From assembly GCF_040807025.1 (NCBI RefSeq), contig NC_090946.1, forward strand, positions 7,693,624 through 7,757,623: 64,000 bases of DNA, given 5' to 3'. The translations under genes and the position numbers were made by a program. The notes under the pieces were generated by a model that saw only the letters and a list, made by a program, of their open reading frames with translations, made no database searches and had not been told where the DNA came from. Source of the stretch: Struthio camelus (lineage: Eukaryota; Chordata; Aves; Struthioniformes; Struthionidae). This document shows, in pieces, positions 33,801 to 48,300 of the stretch; within the stretch, counting starts at the first letter, position 1, and every line of letters begins with the position of its first letter.

Positions 33801-36300
33801 GTGGTTTGGGAGTGAGAGGTACGCAAAGGAATGATAGATAGCTGCCTCGATGCTTGGGTAGTGGCCGGAAGAAGCTTTCTAGCAGGGGAAAGAGAGAAAT
33901 GGAGTTGAGCCTAGCGGAAAAGGGTTTTTTCCTCGTACAGTGACCCAGGCCTCTTTGAGGACAGCAGAGTGAAAAATCTCTGCTCGCTGGGTAACTGCGC
34001 TTTAAAAGCGACAGAACTCTTAGGGTCCGTAAGAAGTGGCGACCGGCGCAGAGAGTGCTTTGAGGATGCTGCAGGTCAAGAGTGTGTGCTCCCTGGGACT
34101 TGCGCTGTGGCCTGAGAAAGACCTTCCAGTGCTAGAACAGGATTCAGAGGCAGGAAGCCTGGAAAAGCGTTAGGAAAATGAATCGGGAAATCGGGAACTG
34201 TTCGCTTCGAAAGCAGGCAAAGAAAAAGGAGGTGTGATTGGAATACCTAGGAGCTGTGGGTGGTCCTGAGAAATAGGAGGAGGGGCTTCAGGTCTCTCAT
34301 GACACAAAAACAAAGGGAAAATTGCTTAGAGTCGCGAAGTCAGGACCTCGTGGCCACCTTTGGCAAAGCTCGTTCATCACCAAGGAGGCAAGCTTGGACC
34401 TGCTTGGAGAAAATACCTTTTCAAGTGTGTGGCCAGGTTGCAGGATTCACTGGTTATGGTGCCAAAAATCAGGCAAAAAGACAGCAAGAACATCCCAAAG
34501 CGTGACAGCGCTAGCAGAAACGTTTAGGAAAGGATACCCAATCTGAAGTTTCACTGCTGAAATTAACGTCCGAATTTAAGGATTGAAATGAGACTTGAAC
34601 TGAGAATAAGGGCGGTTATCCCACTTCATTCTTTCTGCAGGGTTTTTGTCTTTCTCTGATCTATTTGGTGCTGGTTGTTAGTAAAGAGAGTGCTGAACAA
34701 CATGTTCCCTGTCTGAAGGGGAGCTATGGTTTTCCCTGGAAAAAGAGGACCGCTATGCTGAAGGGGAGACAGATTTAGTCTCTGCTGGAGCGGTTTATGC
34801 TCCAGGGTGTTGCATGAAGGGTGGAGGGAAAGGGTGGAGAGCACAGCACGCTCCCCATCTAGAGAACAGTCCGGAGCGCTCTGCCAAGGGCCTCAATTGT
34901 TTTTAAATATCTCGCACAGCTTTGGGATGGCAAATAATGGGAGATGGGTGTTCCCCTCTCAGTTCCTCCTTGCTTAGAGCAGAGGACAGCCCTGAAACAG
35001 CAGCAGCAGCCCAAAGCTCACTTTCCTCGGGAGACCTCAGCGCTCTCCATCCCCTGTGTGCTGAGCAGTGACCTCAGCTAGCAGGATCACAGCTGGGCAA
35101 ATAGCCGGACTTCAAGCTCCTGTGTTTTCCCCCCCCCACACACCCTGTGGGTTTTTTTCTTTTTTTTTTTTTTTTTACAGGAGGGGAAAAAAGTTATTTC
35201 CTTCCTCTTGTCTCAGTTTGCTGACTTCCGTCCATTGCTGCCCTGCCTGAAATCCCTACGGCAGCAGCCTCCGCCTGCCTGGTCGGAGTCCACGCACAGC
35301 CTGAGACTAAAGGCAAGATTCGATTTCCTAACTTGTGTCGTTTTTTTTTTTTTTTTTTTCCTACCTCTCTTTTCTCCCTGAATGCCGGGAGAGTATTTTT
35401 TTTTCTCCCAACTTGATCTCAGGCACCACCTGCCATGAGAAAACGAGCAGCCAAGTTTTGGCTGCGAGCTCTCGCAGGCTCACGGCTTGGCAGAGGGCTT
35501 TTGGGGACCGCCAGCTTGGCAGGCGGGGAGCAGCGGGGAAGCTGCTGGCCTGGCTGTGCTCTCAACCGCTCCGAGCGCCCCGCAGCTGCCAGCTGACGTG
35601 CCAGCTCCTCTTGAAGAGCCTGCAAATGCCCCACTTCTCCGTTTGCAGTTTCTAATGTCACTCCAATGCTCAGCAGTGCCAGGCACCCACTAGAGCTCCC
35701 TTTCGCAAGGCGCTGTGCGTACATGCAGCGAAAAGACAGCTCCTGGCCCAGCAAGCCAGTGACTGAAGTTCACGAGAGTGAAGGGGACTAGAGGGGTAAG
35801 GAGAAATTGGTGATGTCCTAGTGCAGAGAGAGCAGCAGAAGAGGAGAAGACTAGAGAAATGACAAGGGCAATGAGTCTGTTAGGTCTGGGAAAGCTAGAA
35901 AAGTCGTGTTGGCTTAGCTAGGAGGTGTCTGAGCTGAAGAAGGGAAAAAGCTGCAAAGGAGGAAATGAGCCTGGTTACAGGAGACGTGCCAAAGGCACTG
36001 AGAAGAAAGCTGGAAAGGATGAAAAACATGGCTAGAAGAGGCAGAGCGGGATGTGGCGATCAGAGAGAAGACTAAAAGAAACGAGACCCTAGAAACGTAA
36101 CAAGGCTGAGAGCAGGTGAGAAGCCAGCAGTGCCAATGGGCAGGACGTTACAGAAAGGCTGGTACGGAGCTAGAGAGTTGCCCTTGCTTTCTGCTGACTT
36201 CCAACATGGCCGTACTAAGCCTTGCACTGACGTTGTCCCTATGGGGAACTGGAGGTGCCGGATTGCTCTGTCCAGCCCTTATCTCTGATTCTGTTTGTTC
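30831..36300. other. Intergenic interval between COX8B and PGGHG
   Basis: No coding gene recognised. NLRP6, which sits here in mammals, has no visible NACHT or LRR exon. The interval holds homopolymer tracts (30896-30921 T16A10, 31381-31398 poly-A, 35161-35177 and 35339-35360 poly-T) and a 22-bp perfect palindrome at 32110-32131. PGGHG must have a non-coding first exon somewhere in the right part, since its start codon follows an acceptor at 36301-36305. Confidence 0.5.
32110..32131. repeat. 22-bp perfect palindrome
   Basis: An 11-bp arm, GGAACCGCAAA, is followed directly by its reverse complement with no spacer. Pairing stops one base outside on each side. It is not part of any gene or repeat I recognise. 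Confidence 0.9.
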
Positions 36301-36321
36301 TGCAGTTCAAATCGGCAAAAA
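36301..36321 (+). other. PGGHG: 5'UTR part of PGGHG exon carrying the start codon
   Basis: A good acceptor (ctgattctgtttgttctgcag) ends at 36305, 16 bases before the ATG at 36322. The start codon therefore lies in a spliced second exon and the first exon is non-coding. A possible donor (gagcag|gtgaga) lies near 36114 but is not confirmed. Confidence 0.55.
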
Positions 36322-39300
36322 ATGGCTGATGGTAAGGAGGACCCTGCGGTGTTTACCTCCGCTTCTCTGCCCTCAGACCCACGGCTTCTCGCTACGGTGA
36401 CCAACGCTTACCTGGGCACCCGCGTGTATCGGGACGTCCTCCACGTCAACGGGGTGTATAATGGAGCTGTGGGAGACACGCATCGTGCTGACGTCCCCAG
36501 CCCTGTCAACGTTAGAATGACCAAGCCTAGTACGGACAAGCTGACCGAGACCTTCACTTTGGATACCCGGACAGGTAAATAGCAGAGGTAGGAACCTGCC
36601 TGGGCTGCAACTTCCTTTTATTTCTGTGTCATATTCACCTCCCGCTCTTTTCCCGCAACTGTTGGCGACCCCCTTTTAGAGGTTAAATTTATCCTTGCTT
36701 GTGGAAGGTCTCTGGGATCATCTTGGTTCTCCCCAGGCTCTGTTCATCTGTGGGGTGACTGCCTGTGCTGAATAGGCCTGTGACTGGAGTCAGCTTCATC
36801 CCAGGAGTGATTCCTCTGACCTAACTTCAGGTGCCTACAATGCTGGAGTCTGCATGCAAACTAGGCGTCTACTATTGTAGTTAAAGGAGACTTAGTCAAT
36901 AAATTCAAGGGTATAGATAAAGTTATTCCCCTTGTCTTAGAGTAGATATCGACATCAGATGAGATGAATCATACCCTAAATTTGATTGACTGTCGCAGGC
37001 GTCCAACCCTTTGGTTCAAGATGCAGATGTTTATTTTGTAGGCATCTAACGGTTACGTCAGGTGAATTCCACCATGTGTTTCTAAAGGAGCCAGAAATGG
37101 ATATGGTTTTGTGCTCACTTTGACCTTTAGACAGCAGCCATCTCAGACCTTGGTAGAATGTAAACAATTGTAATGGGGAGAATGGCAGGTGGGGGTGTCT
37201 TCCCCCCTCCCCCAAGTTATCTGGGAGTACTCGTTTTGCATGTTTCAAGATTTAGCTGTACCAAGTACTAGATTCATTTATTTCCAGAAGCAGTTCTTCT
37301 CTAAGTAGTATGGCCTGAACAGACTGGACTCGGAATGCAAAGGACTTTCCTTCCTTAGGTCGTTCTTCTAAAGTCGTGTTGGAGCAAGTGGAGGTTTTCC
37401 ATTTTTGTGAGAATAGGAACATACAATTTTCGGAGCATATCTCAGCCACTGCTGGAGCCTGGCTCAGCAAACAGCATTTAATCGTGAAGCTTGGTGAAAT
37501 ATGCTATAGCCCAAATCATTCCTCGCTTGCCTGGCCAGATTAAGTGTGTTAACTGTGTGTTAATAGTCCTCCTAATGATGTCAAGACTCGATTCCACTCT
37601 CAGCTAAGACTGAATTTGGCTGTCTCAGGCTAAAAACCCGACAAGTGAAAAGGCTGATGGCTCTCGTTGTCCTTACAGGAACCTTCAGCCACGTGCTTCA
37701 GTCAGCTGATTATACAGCAACCCATCAGATCTATGCTCACCATTCTCTTGTCCACTTGATGGCCTTCAGCATCACCATCCAGCGATCAGCTCACACCAGA
37801 CAAGCCATCATGGTGCAGCTCCAGACTCCTTTTGTGCCGAAGAGCCAGGACCTAGACCTGTATCAGGGACCAGACTTCCAGGGAGCTCAGTGAGTGTGGA
37901 TCATGGAGGGGGGCATTGCCCTGACTGTATCTTTCGTAGCCTATAGATCTCTACTCTGCTCTCAAATAGGGAATAAACTGCAAAAGCAGGGGCAGAGCTA
38001 GACTGATAAGGTAGGTGGCACGGAGGCTTATGTAAACCTGCCTCTTTCTGGCAGGCATGCTTTAAAAAATATATTATATATAAGCATTTATTAGCTGTAA
38101 CTCCAGAATTATTACTTACACCAATGTGTAGAAGAGCAACAAAGGCCACAGAGACTAGATGTGATGACAAAGTGAATTTAGGGAAGATGGTAAGTTTAGA
38201 GGAGGTGACCTCTAGAAATGGCTTACTGAAATTGGGGACCCATGGGAGAGTTGTAATGAATTTCAATCTCATGCTTTTCTGGGGATGGGATTGCAGCAGA
38301 GTTGAAGCATGAGGACAAGGGAGCTCCCATCCTAGATGGGAATAAGAGCTAGATACTCAGCTGCTGTGGGGCAGTTCCCCTCTGCATGAGTGGAGTTGCG
38401 CTAACTGATGTGCAGCAAGTACCATCTGCTCTGCTGTCCCTTTCCCCTTTGCTTCCCGTCTCTTGTAGCTACATCTATGGGAAGACATTGGTTCCCGAGG
38501 TGGACGGCGGACCCCGGCCCACAGTTCACATGCTCTGGACTCCAGTGCCGCAAGCTGTGATCTTGCATGGGGAGGAGCAGGAGAGAACCTGGGAATTCCT
38601 GACCGCTGTGGCTGAGAGCGAAGAAGAAGTGAAGAGGAGCTACAGCGAAGGGATGGCTCGCATTGCTACCGGCACCCTGTACTCCTCCCACACGCAGGCC
38701 TGGGCAACGCTTTGGAGAGGATGCTGCATAGAACTGGATGGCCCTCTGCCTTTGCAACAGGCCCTTTACGGGTGTCTCTATTACCTACTGAGTGCTATCC
38801 CTCCCCTTGGGAACCCCGACTTCCTTTTCCATGGTATCAGTCCTGGTGGCTTATCCAATGGCAGTCAGGGTGAAGACTACTGGGGGCATGTCTTCTGGGA
38901 CCAGGTGGGTTGAGGCTGTGTTATCTGGTAATCTGCAGCCTTTCTGCATCATCTGAGGCTGAGAAGCCCAGCGTGAGCCTGCTAGGAGGCCATATTCTTA
39001 CTGGTGATATGGGTATCTTGGCGTCAGCTCCTTGTAGGAGAGCATCCTCTGGCTCTCTTGGTAACAGCTGCCAAGGCCCAGATCGATTCTTTAAGTCAGA
39101 TCCCAGGTGGTCCAGAAGAGGCATTTTCTCCTGTGTTGGTCATATAGGGCAATTGTGAGTAGGGCTTGCCCCTCCTAACTCAAGAGCAAATTGTCTAAAT
39201 CAAAGCTGAATGCCTGGTGTTGCTGTGTGGGCCAGGGTCTAGGAGAGGTCTCTCCAAAGGGCAGCTCTCCTCCAACTAAGATCTGGGGCTAAGACAGTTT

Positions 39301-42300
39301 TGGGTCACTTGCTCAAGGGAGGTCAATGCAAAGGGAACCTCGGTGACTAGCTTAGAACCAGGCCGTGAACTCCTAGCTGTTTAAAATTGGGTGAGATGAA
39401 TTCCCGCCACCCAGCTTTGTTGGCTCTACCACAGGCAGAAACCAGGCATAGGTGAGCCCTATCGTGCCTGAACTGACCACTGAAAAACCTGAAGTCTTTT
39501 CTGCTATGGGCACATTTGCCTTTTAAAAAAAGGCTTTGTGTGGACTCGGTAGCCAAGTCGGCCCAGGTGGTTTTGTCCTAGCTAGAGGTTTAGATCTGCT
39601 CCCTGAGTATCCACACTAAAAGTACAGGGAAGAAGTTTGCAGCTCTGCAATGGAGTCCGTTATCATGAGAAGGGAACGCTGCCGGATTACGCTGAGGCAG
39701 TTCCTTCCTCCTGTGCAAAATCTAGTCTGGTCTGTCATTGGGAAAGTGCTTTTTGGTTCTGTGAGCCTTGCTCGCCTTCCGTCTAGTAAGGCGGGTGGTT
39801 TTTGACTCTCCCCTCCCCAGTGCCAGCCTTTGGAGGACTCCTGCCTCCCCTCTCTTGCATAGTGGGGATTCTTGCTGAGGTGATTTTAGCAAGACACCCT
39901 GGGGGAGACCGGCATAGAGAGGCAGGCATGGGTGCCTGGCTGCCTCTGTGAGGGCAGAAACAATCCCTCGTGGATATGTTCCTTGTAATGAGCCAAGGTG
40001 ACAGCACCTTTAAGGAGTGGCCAAATCACGGTCAGAGCACGAAGAGAGAAGTGGAATGGGGCTGTCCTTGAAGGGTGAACCTCTAAAGGGTGGTGGGAAT
40101 GTCTGGGTGCCCTAACGGCCGCTTCCATGATCTGCCCCTTCTGACTTGCCCTGCTTTGCTGTTTCCAGGACACCTGGATGTTCCCAAACATCCTCCTGTT
40201 TTATCCTGAAGCTGCCCGAGCCATCTTGGAGTACCGGATTCGCACACTGGGAGGAGCTTTACGCAACGCGCAGGAGCAAGGCTACAAGGTGGGAACAGAG
40301 AGCCTGGGCTGCAGTCAACCCAGCCAATGTCGCATAGAAGGGCGGTTAAGCTTTGCTCTTCCTCCCTGGTTTTAACCGAGGGGCTGTGAGCTGGGCATTG
40401 CCTGCGAGCGGTGGACTCGGGAGAGCGTCTTGATGTTGTGCTTCCCTTCCCTCTGGCAGTGCTCAACTGCCCCACGGATATTTTCTCCTGGCAGGGTGCC
40501 AAGTTTCCGTGGGAGAGCGCAGCTACTGGCCGGGAAGTCTGCCCAGAGGAGATTTATGGAGCTCAAGAAATTCATGTCACCGGGGATGTTTTGATGGCCT
40601 TTGAGCAGTATTACCACACCACACAGGTAAAGGGAGTGTGCGCCTTATGGATGGCGCAGGCAAGGGGCCGGCCCAGTGGCAAGGCCTGCAGGGCATCTGG
40701 TGACTGACGCTGTCCCTTCCCAGAGAAGCTCTGCTGTTATCTGCTCCAATCAGAACTGCCAGTAACGCCACAGGTCCCCTTCTTCAGCCCTGGCTCCTCT
40801 GTTCTTGTTCCTCATGGATGGCTCAGCATCCTGTTGCCTCAATCCAGGCCAGTTTTTCTGTCCTCTTCTCCTCCTATGTCTGTTTCATTAGCGCTGCTGT
40901 CATCTTGCTGAATTTGGGCCTGATTGAGTCTCTCTCTCATGTTCCCCTGTTTCTGTTTCTCTCTGGCCTTGATTGCTTCCAGGACCAGAAGCTGTTCAGG
41001 GAGGATGGAGGCTGGAACCTGGTTGGTGCCGTGGCTCAGTACTGGTGCAGCAGGATGGTGTGGAATGAGGAGGAGCAATGCTACCACATCAAAGGTACTT
41101 CTGCAACTGCTGGGCCTGCTTATGGGGAAGGATCTTGCAAACAGAGGCTCAGAGCCCCTCCAGCCAGACCTGAACGGAAGTACACGGACACTTCAGACTT
41201 CTGCCCTTTTGACTATCTCACAGAAGATGGTCATGGCCATGTAAACACAGGGCTTGATGCCAAGCTCTTTTTTTTCCCTTCAGCAAGTGTCAGTACATCC
41301 CAAGCTCACACAACATGTCTTTTCCCTCCCCTGGCCACAGTGCTGAATTCTTCCAGCCCAGAAGTTTGTGTGGTAGTTCATATCTCCTCAGTGCCATAGT
41401 AGCAGTTGTTTCTGTCTCAGTCCCTTGACTCTCGTGGGACAACTCTAAAAGTCTCCTCCTGTGGCAGTACAGCTGATGCAACAAGAACAGATGCCATTTC
41501 AGGTCTGCTGTTGTGACTGGTGGCATTTAGGGAAAATATAGAGCACTGCCTTCATCAGTGCAGAGGCTTTACAGGCGAAGGACTCGGCAGCGCTGAGACT
41601 ATATAGATACATATACATACATATATATATTTATATATGTATGTATGTATACACATGTAGTCTCACAGCATAGTCTCAGCAACACAGATATATGTCTCTT
41701 TTTGAAGAGACTTGAGTTCAAATCCCCCAGTAGCCTCCAGGAGTTTAATCACATCCTATCCTTTGAAAGACTTCTGGTGCTACTGGTGCCAAACAAGTAC
41801 AACTGCTGATATGCCTGACAGGGCAAAGGGTCTCTCCGCGGGCAGCAGTTCTGCTGAAGCACGTTATACTGAATAAGCAGCGGTGACCACTGGCTTTTCC
41901 CACTGAATGGGGGTATTGAAGAAGAAAACTAGAAGGTATGGGGGAGCAGGGTCTGGAGTAGCAGGCTTGGTAAAAGCCAAGGCGTCTCTGTGCAGCTGGG
42001 GTGATCCGAGCTAGAAAAGTCCCTCAGATGGCTCTTGGTCTGTAGACTCTTTGCAGAGAGCCCCAGTGTCCCCCAAAGAATCACATATTTGAATGTGTAC
42101 TTCCACTTTTCTCCTGGGGAAATGGACGTCTGTCTTCCTGGGGATAATCTGTACGCACAGAGTAAAGGAAAGAGGTGAGCTTGTAGCTAGGGGAAGACAT
42201 CTAATTTGCAGCTTGAAGATCCCCTTGCCTGTGGGCCTCAACCCTGAAGTGAGGGAGGTGCCCTCCGGTTGAGGTGTCTGCTACCCAGACAGCCTTTACT

Positions 42301-45300
42301 TTCTCGGATAAAGCTTTAAGTCAGCGTGTTTCTCCTTCGCAACAACCACCACGTAGTCTTGTCTACGCTGTGGGATCCTGACAGACGCACAGAGGCAGCG
42401 CCTGAGTGCCTTGTGGGCGTGCGTCAGCGCAACGGAAGGGGTTCCCTTCCTCGCGCCAGTTCCCTGAGGAGGGGCACAAAGCAGTAGCAAACCTTGGGGG
42501 TGCTGCAGTGTGAAGTGTCTCCTCCCTCTTCCTCCAGGTGTCATGCCCCCAGATGAGTATCACTACCAGGTTGATAACTCTGTTTACACCAACGCCTTGG
42601 CCCAGAGGAGGTAACGTGCATGCTTTATTGAAGCGCTGGACTATCTCCCCGTTCTGCCTAGCATTCTGGCAAGGGTAGGAGGCAGCAAAGTTCTGATGTG
42701 GAATACTCCTTTTCTCTCTTTGTGTGTCTCTATTCGAGCTGCTCTTCTTTGGCTTCCTTTACAGTCAGGGAAGAGAAGTAGGTCCTTCCATGGTGATTCA
42801 CCTGACCTGTTTCGTTTGTCTATGTTACTGAGAAGAATTTCACCTTGCAAGAGCATTTCTCTCACTGTGTTGGGTGGGGAATCTAGACAGTTAGTCAGCT
42901 GAAGACATCTAGAGCTAGTGGAGCTGAGTCCCACCTCCAGCGATGACAACTGTTCCTCCAAGCTTTATGCTCTGACCCATGTTATTTCAAAATAACTGTT
43001 TCTTTGCAGGGAATCTGACTCAATTCTTTCTGTGTATTCCCTTCCTTTTTCACTCTTGGAGGTGTCGCAGACACTCGTGCTTGATATAAACTGTTGTTGC
43101 TTGGTTCTTTTCAGTTTAAATTTTGCAGCTGATGTTGCACGGGACTTCTTGATCCCTGTACCAGAGGAGTGGGTGGAATGCGCCAAGAAAGTCAAAGTGC
43201 CGTTTGATGCAGAGAAGAAGTATCATCCTGAATATGATGGTTACCACCCAGGTGAGCAGAAAGGCAACAGCAGAGCTTTGAATTGGTCACTGCTCTTGCT
43301 CAAGTCTGTAACGAGTGGGGATTCTGACCAGTTCAAAGGTGGAAACGATGGCTGAATGGCTAGCTGAGGAAGGGAATTCCAGCGTTGCTGCCTGAGTGCA
43401 GAGGTGGCATGAAATCACTGAAACTGGGTTCCCACTCCAAAGAACCTGATTTGCTGATTGGTGGATCTTTTCTCATTATTGGGCTCATAAAATTGGAAAT
43501 TTGGGCACACGAGGTAAGAAGAGGCCTGTAGTACTTGGGCTGTTGGCCTGCAGGTGCCGTGTTGTTATGAACCCTTTTTCAACCATTAAGACTATCTTTT
43601 GAAGGTCGAGTATCACTCACTGCTCTTCCTGTAAAACGCTGTCCCTCTGAAAAGTGAAGGGGCTGGTTCAAGTCGAAATGCATGCTTTTGCAACTCTGAC
43701 CCTGCTGCCTGGGCTCCCTTTGCAGTTCCGCTACCTTTCCTCTGTGGCATGATGTTGTTCTAAGTTTATGATTCTGTGTGAGCCAGACTTGTTCCCCTTC
43801 TCGGTAAGCAGGCAATCAGTCTGCCAGTTATTTCCAGCTGGCGTATACAGTCTGACTGATGTTGGCTGCTTTGTCCAGGTGAGCCCGTGAAACAAGCTGA
43901 TGTTGTCTTGCTTGGGTTCCCTCTGATGTACCCCATGAGTCCTGAAGTCCGGAGAAATGACCTGGAGATGTATGAATCTGTCACTGTGCTGGATGGGCCA
44001 GCCATGACCTGGGTAAGGTGAGGGGCAAAGCCTGGGGTGGGATTCATCAGCAAAGTAGTAGTTTCCATCCGAGTTAGTCACCACCAACTCTTATCAGTGG
44101 CACAATTTGTTACCCTTGCTGTAGGGAGTTTGGACCATTAGCTCAGAGCTAAGATGTGCACTGAAGATGTCTACACTGGGACGGGTGGATGCCCGTTGTG
44201 GTGCCCATCTGAAGGGGGGAAAAGCCGTTAGCTTGACTTTGCCGTACAGTCACCCTCGAGGACGGCAGCAGCAGATGAAAGGACAGTTTTCTCTCCCACA
44301 GAGCATGTTTGCAGTGGGCTGGCTGGAGCTGAAGGAAGCACAGAGAGCACAGAGTCAACTGAGCAAATGTTTCAGCAACATTACGGAGCCCTTCAAGGTT
44401 AGCTGTGCGGAGTGTGGTTGCTGCCTTGCTGTGACAAATGTTTATCGTCTGTCAGTGTGATGGGGCCTATCTGGGGACAGGCCAGAAAGAAACATCACTT
44501 GGAGTGGAGCCTATGCTTGTGTTCTCTAGGTTATTGTTGTATCGAGATAGGTGGTTCCACGCTATCTCTTCTCTGCATGTTTCTAATGAGCAGTGAGGAG
44601 ATACCTCCTTCTTACCAGGCAATACAGAGCCAAGGGGTTGGCATCATGCCCACTTCAGGCTTTCTCCCGTCTCTTGGGGACGGGAAAGGGAACGGAGATG
44701 GGACCTGCAGACGTCCCAGAGCCCGGCACCTCATGCCAAGATGGGCAGCAGGGTACAGTCATTGCAACACCCTAAACATGTGACAGTAGTGACATTAAGC
44801 ACATTCAAACCCACATAACAGTTGCACTGGGACTCTTCATACAGTTAAGTTGTTCCTTTCTCTTGCTGGAGCAGATCTGGGTGGAGAACTCTGATGGGTC
44901 TGGAGCTGTGAACTTCTTGACAGGGATGGGTGGATTCCTGCAAGCTGTCCTCTTTGGCTACACAGGGTTCAGGTGAGATCTATGTTGCTGTCTTGTTTAA
45001 TTTCTAAGCAGCTGAAAGTCTCTTGAAACCTTAGTGTTTAGCTGGAGCAACATGCTGTTACTAAAGAAGGAGAAAGGAACTCGGAGTATGTAGCAGCTGC
45101 CACAACACATCCTCCAGAAACTCCCAGCAGGTGAGGAACAAACATAAGGAGCATTAGCAATCCCAAAGAAACTGTGGCTGCTGGGGCAATTGGTCGCTAG
45201 TGGAGAAGTTCTCAGAAGTGATGAGCTTTAGTCTTTTTCTCCTCCATCATCAGCTTTAAACATCAGTGTTTAAAGCCCTTGGCTTCAAAGGGGTCAAAGT

Positions 45301-48300
45301 TAGGCCAACACTGAGCTCTTCTGAAAACGCTACTTGGTGTCCTCAGTGAAGACTGACATCTCTGTATGGGCTCAGGATCGTGGCTAGCCTGTGTAACTTT
45401 GTCTTCATGTCAGAAACACATCCAGACCTGCCTGTTTCATAGGTGGTTATAGCTTGGTTTCTTCACTAGGTAAGGACGAAGCTTTAAGACTAGAATCCAC
45501 CAATTATGCTGGCCTTTTGATTAACTAATTGAAGAGGAAGCCCATACAACCACCTCACAGGTGAATACAAGCCTGCTTCTTATTTAGACTGTTATGTTGT
45601 AGCCCTTCTGAGGGACTTTTGTGAATTGCGACCCTAGTCCTCTACAGCTACCATCACACTGAGCTGCAATAGGCATATTCTTTCCATTTCAAAGACTGGA
45701 AACAGAGATTCAGAAAAGAGACTCTTTAAGTCACATAATGATTTAGCTGCAGATTTGGGAAGGTAAATGTCACTCCCTAAGTCTCAGTCCTGTGGTATAG
45801 CCTCCCTCTCCCCCCACCCCCCACCCCGAAATGTGACATGGGAACTTCCCTCCTTTTGAGGGAGAGAAAAAAGAGATAAAAATCTCAAGGAAAAACTGCT
45901 GCTTTACAAAGCTGTTTCATCCCTTCCTTTTCTTGTCTCTGCTGAGTAGGAAGGAAGTTGCAAACAGGCAGAAACTCTCTTCTGTGTTGCTTGTGCATGA
46001 TATCACCAGGCCGTGGTGGATATCACATCACTGAGTCTGTGACACTATTGAGACAGGAAGAAACCTGGACGCATTTGCTATTCGCACAGAGGCTTTCTCT
46101 AGGCAGGATGCAGGGTGGAACGTAGAAAAGAGAAAGGTGTTTGCATCGAGGACCAGTTGGTTTATTTAAGAGGCAATAATGGCAGTCAAGTCTTTCCACC
46201 AAAAGAGTTGGTTCTAGTTTGTTTGCAGTAGGTTGCCTGAAGATTTTTTTTTTTTTGACCATAAGACTTGTATCTAGCAACAATTGTAGAATGAAGCCAA
46301 CTGAATCTAATATTAGATTTGAACAATGCAGGGCCCCAAACGTTACCATAATAAGCTAAGACTGGCAGTGCCCAGAATTAAAAATAATCTGGCTTCCCCA
46401 CAGAAGCTTGGAAACCGTAAATAATGGAAGAGTTAAAATAAGATCTGTAAAAGAGGGCAAGTCACCTGCTGAGTCTGAGAAGCAAGGTGAGAAGGAAGCC
46501 AATGCAGGGAGTAGTAGATGGCTTGGTTAACACCCAGCCTCCCCTGTGAGAAATGCCACACAAACCTTCTTCAGCCCCTCTGAGGAGATCTGCCAGGCAT
46601 GCATATGTGTCTCTGAAAGTCTCTGAGCCCCTGTGCTCAGCTGGAACCTCCCTGGCATTAAAATATCTCAGAAAACGCATTAAGTTGCTCATATAATTTC
46701 AGAGTTATGTTGCATATCCAAAATAGCCTGGTGGTTTCAGCCCTAAAGCGAGAGTCCCTTGAGCATATTCTTAGCGTTTAATTGAGGATGGATCAAACTG
46801 ACAAGCCTTTTGATTTGTAACAAAGCCTTCTAGCACTAACTCTGTGTTTTTTACTGTGTGTGTATGTGTGGTCAGCATTTATTGAGAAACCCTCCAAACT
46901 CTTGGTGGAGCTGGGTGTGAGCTACCGTGTTCCCAGCTGAAAACCTTAATCTCAGAGTACATGAATACCTTCGAGTTTTGTAAAAGCTATATGGCTAGTT
47001 GGGCCCCTCTAGGCACAGGCTCAAGCCACAAACTTCTGGTCTCGAGCCAAATTTCCACAAATGTTGTGGTGACAGTTACACAGTCTGTTAAAGGTGGACA
47101 CCTCAAGACCACGCTCAGCTGCCTTGCCTGTTGTAAGCCACGGGCCCAGCTTGCGTGTTAGCCTGCCACTCGGTGCAGCTGCTACGTGGCTGCATGCTCA
47201 GGGCAGCGCAGAAACAGCCCGTGGGCATTCAGCTCTGATATTTCTACTGCACTTAATCCTCAGGTGGAGGACTGGTGCAATGAGCGTCTGGCACTGCCAA
47301 CGAGAGCAGAACCCATACGGAATAGCCTGGGGACTGTGATCACGTCAAGGTTTCTGGGTGGGAGGTAGTGATCACTGTCTTTGTCATCGTGTTACCGTTA
47401 CTGGTTGGCTCTAAAGCCAAAACATGCAAATGATTCTGCTTGACTTTGAGATAAAGATTTGGAGATAGAACTCAAGCTGCTTGCTTGATTTTTTTTTTTT
47501 TATGCTATTAAGAAAGGAAAAGCACGGGACTCGGGGATGGTGCTGAATTTAAAGCCAAGAGGCATGAGTGGGAACTGATGCAGCTTTCTGAACACTGCTT
47601 CACTGATTTGCTTCTGTTAACAGCCTGGAGGGAAAGTGAAAACCTGGCTATGTGTGTGCATCTGTAAGATAGCAAATTACTGAAAGCTGAAAGGAGTGGT
47701 ACTAACAGTCAGGCATGTCTCAGTTTAATTCCGAGGAGCACTTCCTGGGGTATCTCCATTAGGAACGAGGTGAAGAACTCCCAGTATTTCCTCACCAGGG
47801 TCATATAGCTTTCAGAGCACTGTCAAGTGCTAACATCCGCTTGCTATTAGGTTTTTCTGGCTGCATTTGAACTTGCATCCTAAAAATCTAGGCTACGAAT
47901 ATCACTGGCACTCTCCTGAGCTATTCAAATCGCTGGAGTTTAGTTCCAGTACTGGGCATGGCCCAGAGCCGAGTCCGCAGTTTCACCCTACCAGATCTCA
48001 GGGGCAATTCCTATGCATAGCCACCTCTGCTTTCCACTGCTTTTTCCTACTGCCTGTTCTCCTCCCGGTCCCAGGGTAGGCTGTTCCCTTAGTTTTGCCA
48101 GCATAGCTACTGCTGACGTCCCACCCTGAACTGGAGTGGGGAATGAGCTGCCTTGTAAGAAAAAAGCTTTTTTTTTTTTTTTTTTAAATCTACTCTAATG
48201 GACCCCATGGATCCCAAACAGTTGTGTCAAAATAACTGAGAAGCTAGAGCAGGACAAACATGCCTTAGGGTTCGGGTTTGCGATGCCGTAGCCTGAGTAG

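Noticed and set aside
33346-33834. 162-codon plus-strand frame in the COX8B-PGGHG interval
   Set aside because: No recognisable family, poly-Phe from a T tract near its start, and no splice or promoter context.
41716-41725. gttcaaatcc, a tRNA T-loop-like (B-box) word
   Set aside because: The flanks do not form a T stem and no A box, anticodon stem or acceptor stem can be built around it.
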